Assembly (NCBI RefSeq): GCF_020178975.1
Contig: NZ_JAHXBU010000090.1
Location: 307,896 to 371,895, forward strand
Source of the DNA: Cesiribacter sp. SM1
Lineage (GTDB): Bacteria; Bacteroidota; Bacteroidia; Cytophagales; Cyclobacteriaceae
Length of the DNA: 64,000 nucleotides
Direction of reading: 5' to 3'
Shown here piece after piece: positions 54,582 through 63,732 of this stretch; the stretch's first letter is position 1, and every line of letters begins with the position of its first letter. Under the pieces are notes generated by a model. It searched no databases, was not told the DNA's origin, and saw only the letters and a list, made by a program, of their open reading frames with translations. Both the position numbers and the translations under genes were made by a program.

Positions 54582-54645
54582 ACGGCGCCGGTATGTACCT
54601 ACGCATAGAGCTTTAAAGCCCGCTGTTCACAGTGGGCTTTTTTTA
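54578..54645 (+). promoter_or_regulatory. Trp attenuator: terminator with competing antiterminator
   Basis: The terminator stem is AAAGCCCGCTG (54615-54625) with CAGTGGGCTTT (54630-54640), followed by a T-run. The arm GTGAACGGCG (54578-54587), which overlaps the leader stop codon, pairs over 10 bp with CGCTGTTCAC (54621-54630), with one G-U pair. That pairing destroys the terminator. Low charged tRNA-Trp favours the antiterminator and expression; plentiful Trp favours the terminator. Confidence 0.82.
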
Positions 54646-54671
54646 TTTTTAATGTTCTGGCTAAACCCAAT

Positions 54672-56105
54672 ATGGAAGCTGTAGAAAATAAAGTATTTAA
54701 CCTTGTAACCAAGAGCAAAAAGCTGCTGGCCGATACGCACACACCGGTAAGCATTTACCTGAAACTGCGCGACCGTTACGCTAACCCGCTACTGCTCGAA
54801 AGCTCAGATTACCACAGTGCAGATAACAGCTTTAGCTACATCTGCTGCGAGCCAATTGCTAGCTTTATCGTGCAAAATGAGGAGATTCAGCTCCTGTATC
54901 CCGATGGCAACCGCAGAAAGGTGCCGGTTGTGCAGCGTCAGCAGGTAATTGAAGAGCTCTACCAGTTTTCTTCAGCCTTTTCTGCACAGGAGCCTTATGC
55001 TCGCTTTGTAACAGGCGGCTTGTTTGGCTATATGAGCTACGAAGCAGTTCGTTACTTCGAAGACATCAGCCTGGAGGCCGGCAACCAGATTCCCGAAATC
55101 CAGTACAGCGTATTTCGCTATGTAATTGTACTCGATCATTTCCGGAACGAGCTTTACCTCTTTGAGCATGGGCTGGAGGGGCAACAGCTCAATGGCGGAC
55201 TGGATGGCCTGGAATCCGTACTGCAGAATAAAAACCTGCCTTCTTACACCTTTGAGGCTGCCGGTGAAGAAAAAACAAATATTGAGGATGCTGATTTCCT
55301 GGAAGTAATCCAGAAAGGCATAGAGCATTGCCAGCGTGGCGATGTATTCCAGATAGTACTGAGCCGTCGCTACCAGACCCCTTACAAAGGCGATGATTTT
55401 AATGTGTACCGTGCACTGCGCAGTATTAACCCTTCTCCCTATTTATTCTATTTTGATTACGGCAGCTTCCGCATCTTTGGCTCATCGCCAGAGGCGCAGC
55501 TGGTGATGAAGGGCGATAAGGCACAGATCTTCCCGATTGCTGGTACCTTCAGGCGCACCGGCAACGACGAGGCCGATGCTGAGCTGGCCCGCAAGCTGGC
55601 GCAGGATCCGAAAGAAAATGCAGAGCACGTGATGCTGGTAGACCTGGCCCGCAACGACCTAAGCCGACACGGCCACACAGTAGAGGTGAAAAAGCTCAAG
55701 GAAATTCAGTTCTACTCCCATGTGATTCACCTGGTATCTATGGTGCAGGGAACCCTGGATGCAGGAATCAACCCGGTGCAGATGGTGGCCGATACCTTTC
55801 CGGCCGGTACTCTTAGCGGAGCTCCCAAACACATGGCCATGCAGCTCATTGAGCGCCTGGAGCCTACGCCCCGCAGCTATTATGGTGGTGCCATTGGCTT
55901 TATGGGCTTCAACGGTGGCGACAGAACACCTTTATTTAACCATGCAATAATGATTCGCTCTTTCCTTAGCAAAGATGGTGTACTGCACTACCAGGCTGGT
56001 GCCGGGGTAGTGGCCAAAAGCAGTACCGAAGGAGAATTACAGGAAGTGCACAACAAACTGGCTGCGCTTCGCAAGGCCTTACAACTGGCTCAAACGCTTA
56101 AATAA
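54672..56105 (+). CDS. trpE: Anthranilate synthase component I
   Basis: A 477-residue chorismate-using enzyme that makes anthranilate with TrpG, the first step of Trp synthesis. The N-terminal LLLESSDYHS block contains the LLES feedback motif that binds tryptophan in TrpE, so the enzyme is probably inhibited by Trp as well as transcriptionally attenuated. Catalytic blocks include PIAGTFRRTGNDEADAELAR, AEHVMLVDLARNDLSRHG and IQAGAGVVAKSS-type YQAGAGVVAKSSTEGE. It begins 27 bases after the attenuator T-run. trpG follows after 3 bases. Confidence 0.96.
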   Translation: MEAVENKVFNLVTKSKKLLADTHTPVSIYLKLRDRYANPLLLESSDYHSADNSFSYICCEPIASFIVQNEEIQLLYPDGNRRKVPVVQRQQVIEELYQFSSAFSAQEPYARFVTGGLFGYMSYEAVRYFEDISLEAGNQIPEIQYSVFRYVIVLDHFRNELYLFEHGLEGQQLNGGLDGLESVLQNKNLPSYTFEAAGEEKTNIEDADFLEVIQKGIEHCQRGDVFQIVLSRRYQTPYKGDDFNVYRALRSINPSPYLFYFDYGSFRIFGSSPEAQLVMKGDKAQIFPIAGTFRRTGNDEADAELARKLAQDPKENAEHVMLVDLARNDLSRHGHTVEVKKLKEIQFYSHVIHLVSMVQGTLDAGINPVQMVADTFPAGTLSGAPKHMAMQLIERLEPTPRSYYGGAIGFMGFNGGDRTPLFNHAIMIRSFLSKDGVLHYQAGAGVVAKSSTEGELQEVHNKLAALRKALQLAQTLK

Positions 56106-56108
56106 GCC

Positions 56109-56684
56109 ATGGCAGAGATTTTAGTAATAGACAACTACGATAGCTTTACCTATAACCTGGTGCACATATTAAAGTCACTGGGTGCGCCCCTGCGGGTGGT
56201 GCGTAACGATGCTTTTACTTTAGAAGAAGTAGAGGCTTACGACAAAATACTGCTTTCGCCCGGTCCGGGTGTTCCCGATGAGGCCGGTCTGATGCCTGCA
56301 GTCATCAGGCAGTACGGTACAAAAAAAGATATATTAGGTGTGTGCCTGGGGCACCAGGCGCTTGGAGAGGCCTTTGGTGCAAAGCTGCACAACCTTGCGC
56401 AGGTGCACCATGGGGTAGCCACCACCTGTCTGCTGCAAAAAGAAGATAGTTTATTTAAAGGCCTGCCCCGGAGTTTTCAGGTAGGCCGCTACCACAGCTG
56501 GGCAGTAGTTGCCGATACCTGCAAGCCCAATACCGGCCTGGAGATAACCGCTGTGGATGAGCAGGGTGCTGTAATGGCCCTGCGCCACAAAGAGTACCGG
56601 ATCAGGGGTGTACAGTTTCACCCCGAAAGCATTCTTACCCAGCATGGAACCGAAATGCTCCGGAATTGGCTGAATGATAAATGA
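56109..56684 (+). CDS. trpG: Anthranilate synthase component II (glutamine amidotransferase)
   Basis: A 191-residue class I glutamine amidotransferase that supplies ammonia to TrpE. The nucleophile cysteine is C79 in LGVCLGHQALGEAFG, and the His-Glu pair is in VQFHPESI near the C-terminus. DNYDSFTYNLVHIL opens the domain. It is separate from trpE (not fused) and lies 3 bases downstream. Its stop codon overlaps a small doubtful ORF. Confidence 0.95.
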   Translation: MAEILVIDNYDSFTYNLVHILKSLGAPLRVVRNDAFTLEEVEAYDKILLSPGPGVPDEAGLMPAVIRQYGTKKDILGVCLGHQALGEAFGAKLHNLAQVHHGVATTCLLQKEDSLFKGLPRSFQVGRYHSWAVVADTCKPNTGLEITAVDEQGAVMALRHKEYRIRGVQFHPESILTQHGTEMLRNWLNDK

Positions 56685-56815
56685 GTGATGAAGTGAATGA
56701 AAGCTTGAGTGAATGTTTAGGCGCTGAGCTCATCAACCTACAGCACATAGAATGCTTCAGTCCATATACTACAGATAATAAATACCACCGCAGTGGCCTG
56801 ATACCCGAGACCTGA
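56681..56815 (+). CDS. Doubtful 44-residue ORF between trpG and trpD
   Basis: An ATG overlaps the trpG stop (ATGA) and opens 44 codons up to 56815. The encoded peptide has no recognisable feature, and its end falls in repeated CTGATACCC-like text. The overlap with trpG is the only support, so I rate it low. Confidence 0.2.
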   Translation: MSDEVNESLSECLGAELINLQHIECFSPYTTDNKYHRSGLIPET

Positions 56816-56831
56816 TAACTGATACCCAAAA

Positions 56832-57845
56832 ATGAAAGACATACTAAATCAGCTGATAGAACATAAAACACTGGACCGTGCCACGGCTCGTGAGGTGTTG
56901 CTGAAACTAACCCAGGGAGCTTACAATGGGAGCCAGATTGCGGCTTTCATTACTGTATACCTCATGCGCAACATTACTGTAGATGAGCTGATGGGTTTTC
57001 GGGAAGCCATGCTGGAGCAATGCCTGGCGGTAGATCTTTCTGCCTACGATACCATGGACCTCTGCGGTACCGGGGGCGATGGTAAGGATACTTTTAACAT
57101 AAGTACCCTCAGCGCCTTTGTGGTGGCCGGTGCTGGTCAGGCAGTGGCAAAGCATGGGAACTATGGAGTATCGTCGGCCTGTGGTTCCAGCAACCTGCTG
57201 CAGCACTTTGGTTATCTGTTTACACAAGATTTTGATGTGCTGGAGAAAAGTCTTGAGGAGGCGAATATTTGCTTTTTGCATGCACCGCTCTTTCACCCGG
57301 CCATGAAGAATGTGGGACCAATCCGCAGGGAGCTGGGGGTAAAAACCTTTTTCAATATGCTTGGACCCATGGTAAATCCTGCCAACCCGCAAAAGCAGCT
57401 GGTTGGTGTGTTTAGCCTGGAGCTGGCCCGTTTGTATGCCTACCTTTATCAGAGTACAGACATACAGTACGCCATTGTACATGCCCTGGACGGTTATGAT
57501 GAGGTAAGCCTTACCGGGGCAGTAAAAGTATACAGCAGCAACAGTGAGCGACTCCTACAGCCCAAAGATTTTTACCTGCCTGAACTAAAAGAAGAGCAGT
57601 TGTTTGGTGGTGGTACTATAGAAGAAGCTGCTGCCATCTTTGAGCGGGTGCTTAGGGGCGAAGGAACCCAGGCACAGGAGGCAGCCGTACTTGCAAACGC
57701 TGGCATGGCTCTGCATGTGGCAAAAGACTGCAGCCTTGCCGAAGGAGTAGAACTGGCAAGAACCAGCCTGCGCAGCGGCAAAGCACTTGAAACTTTCCGT
57801 ACCCTTGTAGGCGATAAGAAAAAAACATCAGTACAGGTGGGTTAA
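56832..57845 (+). CDS. trpD: Anthranilate phosphoribosyltransferase
   Basis: A 337-residue enzyme that attaches the phosphoribosyl group of PRPP to anthranilate. The conserved DLCGTGGDGKDTFNIST and AKHGNYGVSSACGSSNLL motifs bind PRPP and anthranilate, and FHPAMKNVGPIRRELGVKT is typical. It is a stand-alone TrpD, not fused to TrpG as in enterics. trpC follows, with its ATG 73 bases after the trpD stop. Confidence 0.96.
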   Translation: MKDILNQLIEHKTLDRATAREVLLKLTQGAYNGSQIAAFITVYLMRNITVDELMGFREAMLEQCLAVDLSAYDTMDLCGTGGDGKDTFNISTLSAFVVAGAGQAVAKHGNYGVSSACGSSNLLQHFGYLFTQDFDVLEKSLEEANICFLHAPLFHPAMKNVGPIRRELGVKTFFNMLGPMVNPANPQKQLVGVFSLELARLYAYLYQSTDIQYAIVHALDGYDEVSLTGAVKVYSSNSERLLQPKDFYLPELKEEQLFGGGTIEEAAAIFERVLRGEGTQAQEAAVLANAGMALHVAKDCSLAEGVELARTSLRSGKALETFRTLVGDKKKTSVQVG

Positions 57846-57918
57846 AAAGCGCATGCCGCAGCGGCAGACCATCCCACTACTCATACCTTATAATATACCT
57901 AAAACAAATACCAGAACC

Positions 57919-58764
57919 ATGTCAATTCTCCAAGAGATCGTTAAGCACAAGAAGGCCGAAGTAGCGGAGCGCATCAGCCTGTACCCAATTAAACTGCTGG
58001 AGCAAAGCATCTACTTTGGTGGTAAAACAGTAAGCTTAAAGAAGTATGTGCTGCGTGAAGACAAAACTGGCATTATTGCCGAGTTTAAGCGCCAGTCGCC
58101 CAGCAAAGGTGTGATCAACCCTTATGCAGCAGTAGAGCGTACGTCTATTGGCTATATGCAGGCAGGCGCATCGGCTCTTAGCGTTCTTACCGACAGAAAG
58201 TTCTTTGGTGGTAAAAACGAAGACCTGACAGTAGCCCGCAAGTTTAACTACTGCCCGATTCTGCGTAAAGATTTTGTACTGGAAGAATACCAGATAGTAG
58301 AAGCAAAGGCCATTGGAGCCGATGCCATTCTGCTGATTGCGGCGATCCTGGAGCCGGCAAGGCTTAAAGAACTGGCAGCTTTTGCTAAAACACTGGATCT
58401 GGAGGTACTGATGGAAGTACATAACCTGGAAGAACTGCAGCAGAATCTGCACCCGGAGGTTGACCTGATCGGCGTTAACAACCGCAACCTGAACACTTTT
58501 GTAACAGACATTGCCGTATCCAAAGAACTGGCACAGCACATTCCACAGGATTTTGTAAAGATCAGCGAAAGCGGCATTTCCAATCCTGCTACCATCCTGG
58601 AATTACGCGACCATGGTTATAACGGCTTCCTGATTGGCGAAAGCTTTATGCAGCACAGCCGCCCCGAGCAGGCCGCAGCCCGCTTTGTGCACGACCTGGA
58701 GCTGCTTCAGCAGAAAAAGAAACAATCAAAAGGACAGTCACTGGAAGGTTCTGTAAGCCGCTAA
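57919..58764 (+). CDS. trpC: Indole-3-glycerol phosphate synthase
   Basis: A 281-residue TIM-barrel enzyme that closes the indole ring. The N-terminal ILQEIVKHKKAEVAERI, IAEFKRQSPSKGVI with the catalytic lysine, LRKDFVLEEYQI and VNNRNLNTF are the TrpC motifs, ending SESGISNP and GFLIGESFM. The frame is open from 57853, but the ATG at 57919 begins the conserved domain. TrpC and TrpF are separate genes here; trpF begins 2 bases later. Confidence 0.95.
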   Translation: MSILQEIVKHKKAEVAERISLYPIKLLEQSIYFGGKTVSLKKYVLREDKTGIIAEFKRQSPSKGVINPYAAVERTSIGYMQAGASALSVLTDRKFFGGKNEDLTVARKFNYCPILRKDFVLEEYQIVEAKAIGADAILLIAAILEPARLKELAAFAKTLDLEVLMEVHNLEELQQNLHPEVDLIGVNNRNLNTFVTDIAVSKELAQHIPQDFVKISESGISNPATILELRDHGYNGFLIGESFMQHSRPEQAAARFVHDLELLQQKKKQSKGQSLEGSVSR

Positions 58765-58766
58765 GC

Positions 58767-59426
58767 ATGGAACGTTCCCTGAAAGTTAAAGTCTGTGGCA
58801 TGAAAGACCCGGAGAACCTGCAGGCAGTAGCTGCCCTGCAGCCGGATTACCTGGGGTTCATCTTTTTTGAGAAAAGCCCACGCTATATGCCGCAGAGCCT
58901 TAATCCTGAAGATCTGGATCAGTTGCCCCGGACAATTAAAAGGGTAGGGGTGTTTGTAAATGCCCCTGCCGAAGAGGTGCTGGAGCAGGCACGGCGTTAT
59001 GGCTTGCAGGCGGTACAGCTTCATGGTGACGAACCTCCGGCACTTTGCCGGCAGCTGCAGCAACAGGGACTGCAAGTAATCAAGGTTTTTCGGGTAGGAG
59101 AGCGCTTTAACCTTGATGAACTGTTGCCCTTTGCAGATGTGGCAGATTACTTTCTGTTCGATACCCAGGGCAAACAGTATGGCGGCAATGGCAAGGCTTT
59201 CGATTGGGAACTGATTAAGGAATACTCACTGCAGGTGCCTGTAATACTTAGTGGTGGGGTAGCGCTTGGTTCACTGGATCATTTAAATCAACTGCAGCAC
59301 CTGCCAATCCATGCACTGGACGTGAACAGCAAGTTCGAAACAGCACCAGGCTTTAAAAACATACCGGCCTTGCAGGAGCTGTTACAGCATCCGGTGCTTT
59401 TAGCAGATAACAAGAAACAGTCATGA
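58767..59426 (+). CDS. trpF: Phosphoribosylanthranilate isomerase
   Basis: A 219-residue TIM-barrel isomerase. VKVCGMKDPENLQAV near the start holds the catalytic cysteine, and KRVGVFVN, VQLHGDEPP and DVNSKFETAPGFKN complete the TrpF pattern. It ends with a 4-base overlap with trpB, so the two are translationally coupled. Confidence 0.95.
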   Translation: MERSLKVKVCGMKDPENLQAVAALQPDYLGFIFFEKSPRYMPQSLNPEDLDQLPRTIKRVGVFVNAPAEEVLEQARRYGLQAVQLHGDEPPALCRQLQQQGLQVIKVFRVGERFNLDELLPFADVADYFLFDTQGKQYGGNGKAFDWELIKEYSLQVPVILSGGVALGSLDHLNQLQHLPIHALDVNSKFETAPGFKNIPALQELLQHPVLLADNKKQS

Positions 59427-60625
59427 ATACTGAAAATATAAAATCATCTTTTGGTGTAAACGAACGTGGCTACTACGGCCAGTTTGGCGGCAGCTTTATT
59501 CCTGAAATGCTCTATCCCAATGTGGAAGAGCTGCGGGAGCGCTACCTCGAGATCATATACAGTCCGGAATTCCAGCAGGAGTATCACCAGCTGTTACGTG
59601 ATTATGTAGGCAGGCCTACGCCACTCTATCCGGCCAAACGCCTTTCTGAAGAGTTTGGAGCACAGATTTTTCTGAAGCGCGAGGACCTTTGCCATACCGG
59701 AGCACATAAAGTGAACAATACAGTAGGGCAGATCCTGCTGGCCAAGCGCCTGGGCAAACATAAGATCATTGCGGAAACCGGCGCCGGACAACATGGCGTG
59801 GCAACCGCTACCGTATGTGCCCTCATGGGGCTGGAGTGTATAGTGTACATGGGCAGCCATGATATGGAGCGCCAGAAGCCCAATGTGGAGCGTATGAGAA
59901 TTCTTGGTGCCGAGGTAAGGCCCGCCACCAGCGGCAGCCAGACACTTAAGGATGCCACCAACGAAGCCATGCGCCACTGGATCAACAATCCGCAGGAAAC
60001 GCATTATATCATAGGCAGTGTGGTGGGCCCGCATCCGTACCCCGATATGGTTGCCCGCCTGCAGGCCATCATCAGCGAGGAAATTCGCTGGCAGCTAAAA
60101 GAAAAAACAGGTTCAGAGTTGCCTACCCATGTGGTAGCCTGTGTGGGCGGTGGTTCCAATGCCGCCGGCGCATTCTACCACTACCTCGATGAGCCACAGG
60201 TAAAGCTGGTAGCGGTAGAGGCAGCCGGTAAAGGTGTGAGCAGTGGCCAGTCGGCCGCCACCACGGCACTGGGCAAGCCAGGCGTACTGCATGGCAGCCA
60301 AACCCTGCTCATGCAAACAGAAGATGGGCAGGTAGTGGAGCCTTACAGCATTTCTGCCGGTCTGGATTACCCGGGTATAGGACCCATGCATGCCCATTTG
60401 TTCCATAGCAAGCGCGCACAGTTTATTGCCATTACCGATGCCGATGCCATGGATGCCGGTATTCACCTGGCCAGGAAAGAAGGTATTATCCCAGCCGTAG
60501 AATCTGCCCATGCACTGGCAGCGCTGAAAGAACTACCCCTTCAGCCAAGCGATGTGGTAGTAGTGAACCTAAGCGGTCGTGGCGACAAAGACCTGGAGAC
60601 CTACATTCGCTGGGGTGGCTACTGA
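59423..60625 (+). CDS. trpB: Tryptophan synthase beta subunit
   Basis: A 400-residue PLP enzyme of the standard TrpB1 type. RGYYGQFGGSFIPEML opens the protein. HTGAHKVNN contains the PLP lysine K96, and ETGAGQHGVATATVCA and CVGGGSNAAGAF are the phosphate and substrate motifs. The closing LSGRGDKDLETY is also conserved. It overlaps trpF and lies 56 bases before trpA. Confidence 0.97.
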   Translation: MNTENIKSSFGVNERGYYGQFGGSFIPEMLYPNVEELRERYLEIIYSPEFQQEYHQLLRDYVGRPTPLYPAKRLSEEFGAQIFLKREDLCHTGAHKVNNTVGQILLAKRLGKHKIIAETGAGQHGVATATVCALMGLECIVYMGSHDMERQKPNVERMRILGAEVRPATSGSQTLKDATNEAMRHWINNPQETHYIIGSVVGPHPYPDMVARLQAIISEEIRWQLKEKTGSELPTHVVACVGGGSNAAGAFYHYLDEPQVKLVAVEAAGKGVSSGQSAATTALGKPGVLHGSQTLLMQTEDGQVVEPYSISAGLDYPGIGPMHAHLFHSKRAQFIAITDADAMDAGIHLARKEGIIPAVESAHALAALKELPLQPSDVVVVNLSGRGDKDLETYIRWGGY

Positions 60626-60681
60626 TCTTCCTTTCGTACCTAAACAGATTTTAAGACTCCGGCAGAAAAAAACATAAATCA

Positions 60682-61482
60682 ATGCCTGTTACAGCCATAC
60701 AAAACAGATTAGATACCCTATTTCAGGAAAAGGCCGAGAACATCCTGAATGTTTATTTCACAGCCGGGTATCCCAGCTTAAACGACACCCTTCCGGTGCT
60801 CAAGGCACTGGAAAAAGGAGGTGCCGATATCATAGAAATTGGTCTGCCTTATTCCGATCCTGTAGCCGATGGCCCTACCATACAGGCGAGTAACCAAAAG
60901 GCCCTCGATGCGGGTATGACCATGAAGCTGCTCTTTGAACAGCTAAAGGATCTACGCAATGAAGTTTCGGTGCCCGTTGTGCTGATGGGCTATTTTAACC
61001 CGGTGCTGCAGTTTGGTGTAGAGCGCTTCTGCCAGAAGTGTGCCGAGGTAGGCATTGATGGACTCATCCTGCCAGATCTGCCCATGTATGAGTACCGGGA
61101 GTTCTATAAACCCATCTTCCAGCAATATGGCTTGCACAACATTTTTCTTATTTCTCCCCAGACATCCGAAGCACGGGTACGGGAAATAGATGAGAACAGC
61201 AGCGGCTTTATCTATATGGTTTCCTCCGCCTCTATTACCGGTGCAAAAAAAGGAATCACCGAAGAACAGATCCGCTACTTCGAGCGCATCAATGCCATGA
61301 ACCTGCATAACCCGCGCCTTATTGGCTTTGGTATTTCCGATAGGGAAAGCTTCCAGCTTGCCTCACGCTATGCCAAGGGGGCAATTATTGGTAGTGCCTT
61401 CATCAACCTGCTCACCGGCAGCCAGAACCTGGAGCATGATATTATCCAGTTCGTGAAATCGATAAAAGAAAACAATAAATAA
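60682..61482 (+). CDS. trpA: Tryptophan synthase alpha subunit
   Basis: A 266-residue TIM-barrel that cleaves indole-3-glycerol phosphate. NVYFTAGYPSLNDT, the catalytic region GADIIEIGLPYSDPVADGPTIQ-type block (with the essential Glu and Asp) and YMVSSASITGAKKGI are all present. GFGISDRE is close to the canonical GFGI motif. It closes the Trp branch and lies 15 bases before the DAHP synthase gene. Confidence 0.96.
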   Translation: MPVTAIQNRLDTLFQEKAENILNVYFTAGYPSLNDTLPVLKALEKGGADIIEIGLPYSDPVADGPTIQASNQKALDAGMTMKLLFEQLKDLRNEVSVPVVLMGYFNPVLQFGVERFCQKCAEVGIDGLILPDLPMYEYREFYKPIFQQYGLHNIFLISPQTSEARVREIDENSSGFIYMVSSASITGAKKGITEEQIRYFERINAMNLHNPRLIGFGISDRESFQLASRYAKGAIIGSAFINLLTGSQNLEHDIIQFVKSIKENNK

Positions 61483-61497
61483 ACAGCCTAAACAACC

Positions 61498-62511
61498 ATG
61501 ATCATTCAGTTACAGAAAGATGTGAACGAGCAGCAAAAAGCTGCCATCACAGATAAAGCCAAGAGCATTGGCTATAAGCTTAGCGAAGCCCGCACCCAGT
61601 ATGGCCATTACCTCATCGGCATAGGCAAGGCCGACTTCGACATCCGTCAGATAGCCAGCCTGCCCGGCATTGCCGATATTCACAGGGTGTCTGATGAATA
61701 CAAGCTGGTATCATCCAAATGGAAGGTAAAACCAACTGTTATTGACCTGGGCGACGGTGTAACGATAGGTCAGGGCGATTTGGCCATTATGTTAGGCCCC
61801 TGTTCTATTGAAGGAGAGGAGCAGATTCGCCAGACCATTCAGCACCTGAAGGAAACTGGTGTTCGCATTATGCGCGGAGGAGTTTTCAAGCCACGCAGCT
61901 CTCCCTACTCTTTCCGTGGTATGGGCATTGATGGATTAAAGCTGTGGTACAAGCTGGCACAGGAAGCTGGCATTAAAATAATTACAGAGGTTATGCAGGT
62001 ATCGCAGATCGAGGAAATGTATCCTTATGTGGATGTATTCCAGGTAGGCGCCCGCAACACCCAAAACTTTAACCTGCTGGACGAGCTGGGCAAGATCGAT
62101 AAAGCAGTGATGATCAAACGTGGTATCAGTGGTACTATTGAGGAGTTGCTATACTCTGCAGAGTACGTGTTCAGTGGTGGCAACGAAAACCTTATCCTTT
62201 GTGAGCGGGGCATCCGCACCTACGAGCGGTCCAGCCGTAATACACTTGACCTGAATGCAGTGCCTATCTTGAAAGAGAAAACACACTTACCGGTCGTAGT
62301 AGATCCTTCTCACGGCATTGGCATCCGCCATTATGTAGAGCCAATGGCGCTGGCAGCTGTAATGGCAGGTGCAGATGGTGTAATTGTGGAAGTACACGAG
62401 CGTCCGGAGCAGGCACATAGCGACGGACAGCAAACGCTTAACCACGAAGAAAGCGTGCAAATGATCGAGCGTCTGCGCAAGACTGCTCAATTACGTGCAG
62501 AATTTGTGTAG
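61498..62511 (+). CDS. aroF: 3-deoxy-7-phosphoheptulonate (DAHP) synthase
   Basis: A 337-residue type I-beta DAHP synthase, the first enzyme of the shikimate pathway. A ferredoxin-like N-terminal domain of about 75 residues precedes the barrel, as in the allosteric Thermotoga type. IMLGPCSIEGEEQI, RGGVFKPRSSPYSF, VGARNTQNFNLL and VVDPSHGIGIRHYV are the active-site blocks. No chorismate mutase domain is fused. Its position as the last gene after trpA places shikimate input under the Trp attenuator. Confidence 0.93.
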   Translation: MIIQLQKDVNEQQKAAITDKAKSIGYKLSEARTQYGHYLIGIGKADFDIRQIASLPGIADIHRVSDEYKLVSSKWKVKPTVIDLGDGVTIGQGDLAIMLGPCSIEGEEQIRQTIQHLKETGVRIMRGGVFKPRSSPYSFRGMGIDGLKLWYKLAQEAGIKIITEVMQVSQIEEMYPYVDVFQVGARNTQNFNLLDELGKIDKAVMIKRGISGTIEELLYSAEYVFSGGNENLILCERGIRTYERSSRNTLDLNAVPILKEKTHLPVVVDPSHGIGIRHYVEPMALAAVMAGADGVIVEVHERPEQAHSDGQQTLNHEESVQMIERLRKTAQLRAEFV

Positions 62512-62528
62512 GCTGAAAGGGTTCTTTG

Positions 62529-62574
62529 TCAGCTGCATGTATTTTGTTTGAAAAGAATATACCAATGCAGCTGA
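62529..62574 (+). repeat. Inverted repeat after the trp operon
   Basis: TCAGCTGCAT at 62529-62538 and ATGCAGCTGA at 62565-62574 form a 10-bp stem with a 26-base loop, followed by an AT-rich stretch without a strong T-run. It may end the operon imperfectly. Confidence 0.4.
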
Positions 62575-62715
62575 AATTTATTTGAGATTTAGGCTTTGAA
62601 ATGATGTCCGGGGGGTGCTATGTTTGCATCCCCATTCGGGCACATGGCCAGAATGACTTACTTGAGAAGCTTTGAAGACAGGCATACTGAAGAGAAAATA
62701 TTTCTCTAATGTTGC

Positions 62716-62747
62716 TTGAAAATGATCTGGCGCCTCTGTTACCTTTG
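62716..62747 (+). promoter_or_regulatory. rRNA promoter P1
   Basis: TTG at 62716-62718 is followed by TACCTTTG at 62740-62747, with 21 bases between them. An AT-rich dyad (AGAGAAAATATTTCTCT) precedes it at 62691-62707. Confidence 0.6.
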
Positions 62748-63317
62748 TCTTCCCGCTGCACTAAAAAATCTTAGGCAGGAGGGGAACCAGCAGTACAGCC
62801 ATTACGGTTAATACTCTTGCGTCCCCTGAAAAGGAGAGTGCAGGGAGCCAGGAGAGCAAGAAGAAATTCTCACCTCCGGGAACTCACAGCATCTTCAGAA
62901 AGTTATACTACACCAGGCTGAAAGAAGTCTGAAGCAGTACAAGGCCTTAGGAAAAGATAAGAAATTATCCCTTTCCCAGGAACTATCAGAAGCCTTGAAT
63001 CAGTTATGGATAAGCGCCCCGGGCAAAAGAGCTAAGGGCAAAAGATTGAAGCATTGAAAGTGTGAAGCTAAGAGCCGCACCGGCAGGAGAGTTTTGGCAG
63101 ATTCAGCTTAGAAGCAGCAGAGATATTAGTTTTTGATATCTTCTATCTTCTAAGGAAGATCTGAAAAAGTTTAGCCAAAGCCGGAACTTTAGCATAGAGA
63201 GCAGAGGTTAAGACTCTTGCCGCCTTAGAGGCGCCCTTATGTAAAAGTGCTGAAAGCACAAGCAGAAGAGCTTGAAAATGGAGTAGAAAAAACTTCAGAT
63301 ATTTTCAGCTTAGCCAC

Positions 63318-63347
63318 TTGCAAAGAGGAAAAAAGCTTCTACCTTTG
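63318..63347 (+). promoter_or_regulatory. rRNA promoter P2
   Basis: TTG at 63318-63320 and TACCTTTG at 63340-63347 are spaced by exactly 19 bases. An AAAAACTTC-AGATATTTTC element lies just upstream. Confidence 0.7.
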
Positions 63348-63538
63348 CACTCCCCTTACGGCAGCAGGCTGGGGGAAATAAAAGAAAGCGGTCGCAGGAC
63401 CAGGTATTGAAAGACTGAAAGCGAACAAGGAGCCAGGGATGTTTATCTTACCATAAGGATGAAGATCACTAGCAGTTAAGCTAAACGAAAGGAGAGGGAA
63501 GAGGTTAAAAACTTCTGAAAATTTTCTCTGGAAAAAGC

Positions 63539-63570
63539 TTGACATAAGAGGCAAAACTTACTTAACTTTG
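63539..63570 (+). promoter_or_regulatory. rRNA promoter P3
   Basis: TTG at 63539-63541 and TAACTTTG at 63563-63570 are spaced by 21 bases. The upstream AAAAACTTCTGAAAATTTTC element (about 63507-63526) resembles that of P2, at a similar distance from TTG. Both boxes run into CACTC. Confidence 0.65.
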
Positions 63571-63718
63571 CACTCGCTTTTGGAAAAAGAGCCGCCCAGG
63601 CAAACGAGCCGAGGTGATAGAAAGAGATAAGAGATAGAAACATAGCTACTATAATAGAATAGTAACTACAGGAGAGGAAGCCTATTGAGTTGAGAAGACT
63701 CAAGAGAGGGAATCTGAA

Positions 63719-63732
63719 AAGTTCTTTGAATA
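63719..63732 (+). promoter_or_regulatory. boxA-like antitermination element in the rRNA leader
   Basis: The sequence AAGTTCTTTGAATA resembles the boxA-type Nus-factor site found in rRNA leaders and occurs about 230 bases before 16S. The assignment is by sequence resemblance and position. Confidence 0.4.
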
